A stretch of DNA of 64,000 nucleotides from Phoronis australis (taxonomy: Eukaryota; Phoronida; Phoronidae), in assembly GCA_002633005.1 (NCBI GenBank), contig NMRA01000040.1:265362-329361 (forward strand), written 5' to 3'. Below the pieces are notes generated by a model that was not told the origin of the DNA, did no database searches, and saw nothing but the letters and a program-made list of their open reading frames with translations. Position 1 is the first letter of the stretch, and every line of letters starts with the position of its first letter. Below are positions 57,401-63,400 of the stretch, piece by piece. The translations under genes and the position numbers were made by a program.

Positions 57401-60400
57401 ACGCCCATGCTCAGTTAACCGCCCATCCCCGACTTTAGGTGGATTTTCGATTTAACCGCCCACTGCTCGGTTAATCGCCCTCCCCCGATTTTTTGGTTTC
57501 GCCAATTTAACCGCCCAGGGCGTTAACCCGAGCGATTACGGTATGTACGTAGTTAGTTTTATGGCTGGGTCAGTCAGCAGAATACGCGTACTCAATTACT
57601 GAGTTATTGGGCACATTACAATGTGTGAACAAGGTACCTATCCCACATTTTCCTTGTAATGTGTCACAATTTGAGGTTTACATCCATTACTACTGAGAGC
57701 AGAATGGACCGTGCCCAAATAATAATCGAAAACAAAGGAAACACGTATTTTCATAATTTTTTTGTTTCTACTCCATCAAACAGGTCCCAACTCGGCATTT
57801 TGAACTGATTTATCAGTGGAAATGAGAGCACAGGTGATTTTCCTACAATTTTTGTTCTATTTAGGAGTTCGCGAGGCAACCACTTACTGCTTTTTTGACA
57901 AGAAATCCCGAGTTGTACACGTAAAATCTGCGTGCTGCGAAGACAGCGATTTGCATGTACACAATTCATCTAATAATACCCCAAGTCAAGGGCATTCACC
58001 CACTACAGCACTAGCTCATTTGCTACTGTGTTCCTGAATTCTCTGAGGGGTTAAAGAAGTGCACTATACAGACACAGCCAAGCTTTTCCATCAGCAAGAT
58101 ACAGAAGTATCTAGATTTACACAACACGTCAATATTGGCACCTGGGTATCAAAATAGATCGCAAAAAAATTTGGTGTCATCTTGGCAGGAGTGAAGTAAA
58201 TTATGCGCGACAATATTCAGGCCCCGGGTTCTCATCTTTTTACTCGAAATGGAACTCGAACTTATATTTGGCGTTTTCTACTCTACTTTTGCGTGAACTC
58301 AAGATAAGTGTCTATAATTATTCTAGGCTCGAGTATATAATGAGTTACATGGATAATTTTTTAGTCCTAGTTTGCAATTGATAAACCCAACATTAAGGCT
58401 AAAATTTCGAGTTTTTACTCGAGTTTGTAGCACTAATATAAGGGTCATCAAGTGCTAACTTGGACTAGAAACTCATACGCGTAAACTATAATGTATTCAA
58501 GCACAGTCTAATAACCACTTATCTGAGTTCGCACAAAAGTAGCAGAGAAATTGCCAAAAATATTTTTGAGTTTGTTTCGAGTACAAAGATTTGATTCCGG
58601 CCCCAGGTTACACTTATGTGACCAAACATGCCATTTGCATTTGATAACGCCCGATTTATTGGCTCAGATTAACACACATACTGATTCCCAGAGTTCTCCA
58701 CTCTATACTTGCACAAGCTCTTGAAAAACTGCAGAGGCTACGAGCCGATTTACTGCAGTTCAACAACACAGTAATGGACATTTCTGACATGTCAATCAAG
58801 CTCATAATGCCAACCAATCAGAGATTGGAAACCTGTAAACACAACGAAAGTCTACAATCTTTGTCCTACAAACATTGGTTGAACAAACGATAGCGTTAGG
58901 ATGGTTTTACGTTCTAGGGGCACTGGCAATGCAGTTCAACGACATACAGAAAACAAACAAGTGACTGTCGATGATAAATGCATGTTTTAGACTTCGTGAT
59001 ATGACTGGATAAACAAGTATAAAATGTAAGAAATTTATGTTTATTAAATGCTTCACCAAAAACATTCTTCTGAACTTTAAGTCTAAATGTAGACAAATTG
59101 CATGGATGTACAGCTTGCCTACCACCATTTGTGCTAACCAGAGTACCTGGTCTTGTTATAGAACAGGTGATACAATAAATCAGACCTCTATGAATGAAGC
59201 TGGAAGTGTCAATGGGCTGGCAATTGAATGGACTCAAAGACTATGAAGCATGAGCATCAAGGCTTGGTATAGTGGATGTACCACTGTGTGCAACGGTTTG
59301 TGAGAATGCTGCTCTGCATAGTGACTGCTTTTGACACATTGTATAATCTGTTGCTGCGGAAAGATTGTAAAGGAATTCCGCCATCTTGGCTTTACACTTG
59401 TAGGAACCATCTCAACTGAATTTGTGGTTGGCGTGACCCAACTGCTAATGCAATTGTAGGAACTATCCAATGGCACCAGAGTGCATCTCACACTTGCATA
59501 AGGTCTTGAAACAAACACTATAACCTCTTGCTAATATTCTCCAGAGACTCAGCTTCAACACTCAACCTGTACCAATAGTGAGACGATACATGGTAATGTC
59601 TTATACAAATACAACGTAACATGTCTACTGGTTGGTTTGCGTTGATAATGTCTGGTGACTACTGCATTGCTGTGTACAATGCCTGGTGGACGAAAACGCT
59701 CCGTGCAGCACTTTACTATAAAGAAAAGCCAAGATTCCAGCACAGAGTCAATGTGGGCATACTGAACTACTGAACCTCTGTAAATCAGTTTGCATACGGT
59801 AAAAATAATTGCCAAAACTGGACTTTTTTCATTTTTGTAATGTATCTAACATTGTTGCGAATGGTTAGTTATTCAAGGTAAAGTCTGACGGTAGTTGTGG
59901 TACAAAACTTGAACACCGTAAAGCATTAATTTGATGCTATGCACGATCTTTCATTGAAAAAATGAGAAAATAAAATTTCAATTGTCAGCCACCTTGTGTC
60001 ATAAATCTATGAGATCTTACCATATTCTGTTGATTAGCCAGCTATAAAACTGTGGCTGGTATTCAATTGGGCAGAAACCAATGACCAAGTCCAGCTTCAG
60101 AAAAACCTATACAGATTTACCACAGAACAACTTGAACTTAAGTGCAACTTGCCCCACTATAACTGGAGTGTCCACACATGCATATCCCACGACTGGCACA
60201 AGGCGAAAGTTGTCGCTCTCTGAATGACAATGAATAGTTGATGCGAATACGGCACACAAAAGACGACCCGTCAGTATGTAACCGAAGCTGATAATTACTT
60301 CCGCCTTGTCCCAGGTTTGCGGCCACACTGATTAGAAGAAGCGTAAGTTACCCTAGAATAAGTTATTCTACCTCCACAAGGTAGAGTTAGTTGTCACAAG

Positions 60401-63400
60401 TGGGGTAAGTTGCAATAATTCAAATAGCAGCCACGCAGCCCTCAAACCTACTGACAACACGTGCCAAGAGTAAGTTGTTCTAGGGTAAGCCTGTGCGTGG
60501 ACGGCACTTAAGCTGAGCATAGCCTAGTCTGGTTTACTGCCTTCTGACGCAGGGCTTGTAATGAGCGATAGACAATGATGTGTCCAGTGAATTGCTTCAA
60601 AATTTACCAGCAATGCATGCATGCAGGATGGTAGGACCTATACAGTGTTTAGTACAAGCAATTTGTGCTTTTATTACGAAAATTCACAAGTCAAGATCTT
60701 CAAAAAGAGTGGAGCTTGAAAAATCTCACCCTGCATAAAAAATGTGTTTAAACTTATCATAAAAAAACTAATTACAACTGGAATGCCAAAGGCGTACAAA
60801 CAAAGAAAATTCTAGCGTTATAACAAGCACAAAACAATAAATATTAATATTTGTTACACACCCCAAAACTGTTCAATACAAGACAATCTTAGAAACACCT
60901 GTTAGTTTAGTATTGCTAACCTACTCACCAGTTCAAAAAACGAACACCTTTGAATGCAAGACCTGCCTTAATGCCTCTAGTTCATAAGTGCAGGTATGAC
61001 TGATCTCTTCCCAACATCACCTATGTTGGCTATGTTACATTACATTAAATTCCAACTGGTAGGCTACACTCATCAGATAATAGCACTGGAAAAGTACCTA
61101 CTGACCTCTTCCTGTCAGATTTTTAAGTTATCTATTACTGTGCTCACACCATACCATAGCGGTTATAAGTTTTAAAACCGATTTAAAAGTAAAAAATCTG
61201 TATGAACACTTTAAAACGGGTTTTAAAATTTTTAACTGTAGCACGGGTTATAACCCTGTGTGAAGGTGGTTTGGCCACAGGTTATAACCAATTGTGAACA
61301 CGGCAGTTGCAAAAGTTATATCAGTAGGTGGCGCTGCTGTCAAATCTCATTGGAAACAACGGTGCGCCAGAGCCACTAACTGGAGTGAATAGGAAAGATT
61401 GAAGACAAATCCACGAAATAAGGTTACAACAGTTTTAACCATCAATATGAACGTGACAATTACATAACAGTTACAAAAAAAGTAAGTTTTAACTGGATTT
61501 AGCTGGTCTGAACATAACTTCAGACACAAAGGTATCAAACACATAAACTTCAAATCATACACCAGCACTGCCATACTAACCACTCGAACCACTGAATCAT
61601 GTCATTGTGTACAAATCATGACCAAAACCAACGGTTCGGATTGTTATAGTTTTGTGATTTTGAAAAAATTATAAGTATCAATCATGCACTTTACTTCATA
61701 TGAACTTTTTAAGCTGAAGTAATAATTCTTGACTGAAACTTTTTGCATCTTAAAAATGTCTCGAAAATGAAACTGAAACCTAACTTGCTCAATGATTCAT
61801 TGTTCAGCGGAGGAGCATCCGATTAAAAATAACCCTGAACTCATTGGAAAAAAATTTGCTTCAAACAGCCAAAAATGTTATTAAAAATGTGCAAAACTAT
61901 AACCTGCATCAATTTACAGTCGTACCAATGTGGCATTGTTCATTTTGTTACGCATTTTTACTAAAAACTACTTATTTACAAGTAGAGAGGGGAATTAGTT
62001 TTAGTTTTAGTTGAAGTTTCTGCTTCCATATTTGAGGGGCTTACCTTTTCAAGTAAACTGTAATAATAAAATGATGAATGCATCAATACAATACAATTCC
62101 TTCGTATTCAAAAGTATCTCATCCAATCAACATGCTGATTTTCATCATCCTCACTGGTTTGCCTCTCATTCAGGCTATGTCTATAGCTTCCTTTTCACAA
62201 TACCCAACCATAACACTATTTAGATTTAAAGAAACTTTGGAGTAAGGCCACTATGACCATCTTCCGACTTTAGAAAAACATGACCTTGTTACAGAATACA
62301 GGCCTCGATTTGGTGACTTGCAGGTCACCAACGCAATCTCCAGGGTTTTTTGGCGACTAAGTCAAATACAAGAACGCACTCAAAATAGTAAATAGTACAG
62401 GAAATAAATGGACGAATGTCAGTATTATTTGGCAAAAATCGAAAGGGCCTAAGCGTGATCATCGCCCCAGGATGTACGCTTATGTGCGGGAATATTGGGC
62501 CCAAAAGGGAGAAATTGGTTGCCTGCGAGTATGTGGACACTCATAATTTTCCATTTAAGCAAAAAAATATTTAAAAAACGTGGAACAAAGTCATGTGACA
62601 CTAACTATGGGTAAAAGCAAAGTCAGGTGAAAAGGCTTTTTCAAATTCCTCAAACTATCCATTATTTAGGATGGCAATAATTACCATATCATTCATTGAT
62701 GAATAATCATGCTGCACTGCACTTGGTAACTACTGATTACTAATAACATATCTTAAGGTTAAGTGTATCCTTATTTTTCAAAAAATGCTGTTTTAAAAAT
62801 ACAGGCTGCACATGCACCAAAATGTACGAAGATTTCATAATTAAACGTTGCATTTCGCCCTATTTAGCTGGCTCAGTAACAAAAATGGAATTGAGTATTT
62901 TACTCACATAAAATCGGTCTCATAATATTCCTTACTATAATAGGATTCTATTTTAAAAACCGATTTGTAAAGACACATTAGACTTGCACACCAGTGACCA
63001 AGTTTAAAACATGTCATTAGCGTATCAATTATAAAGTCTGACCCACAATCATGTACACCCTCGGGAGATGAAAGAAGTGGAGACCGTCAGACCAATCAGA
63101 AGAGCACTCAGGAGTCATTATATAGCATTGCTGCTCCATTAAAATCAAAATATTAGAGAAGAAATAATCACATCCACATTAACAGCAATTAATGTCCATA
63201 AATTTATCATTCCGACATATCTGTGCGAATAGGCAATGCAATCGCCCAGGGTGCCACAAAAGCAGGCCATTTATTTCCCTTGGGAAAGCTAGATAACTAA
63301 TTTACTATATAATTAAAAAAAATACACGAAGCATGTGAGGAAACTGCTATTACATGTAAACCCTAATAAGATTGATTGAAAATACACATATCAGAATTAG

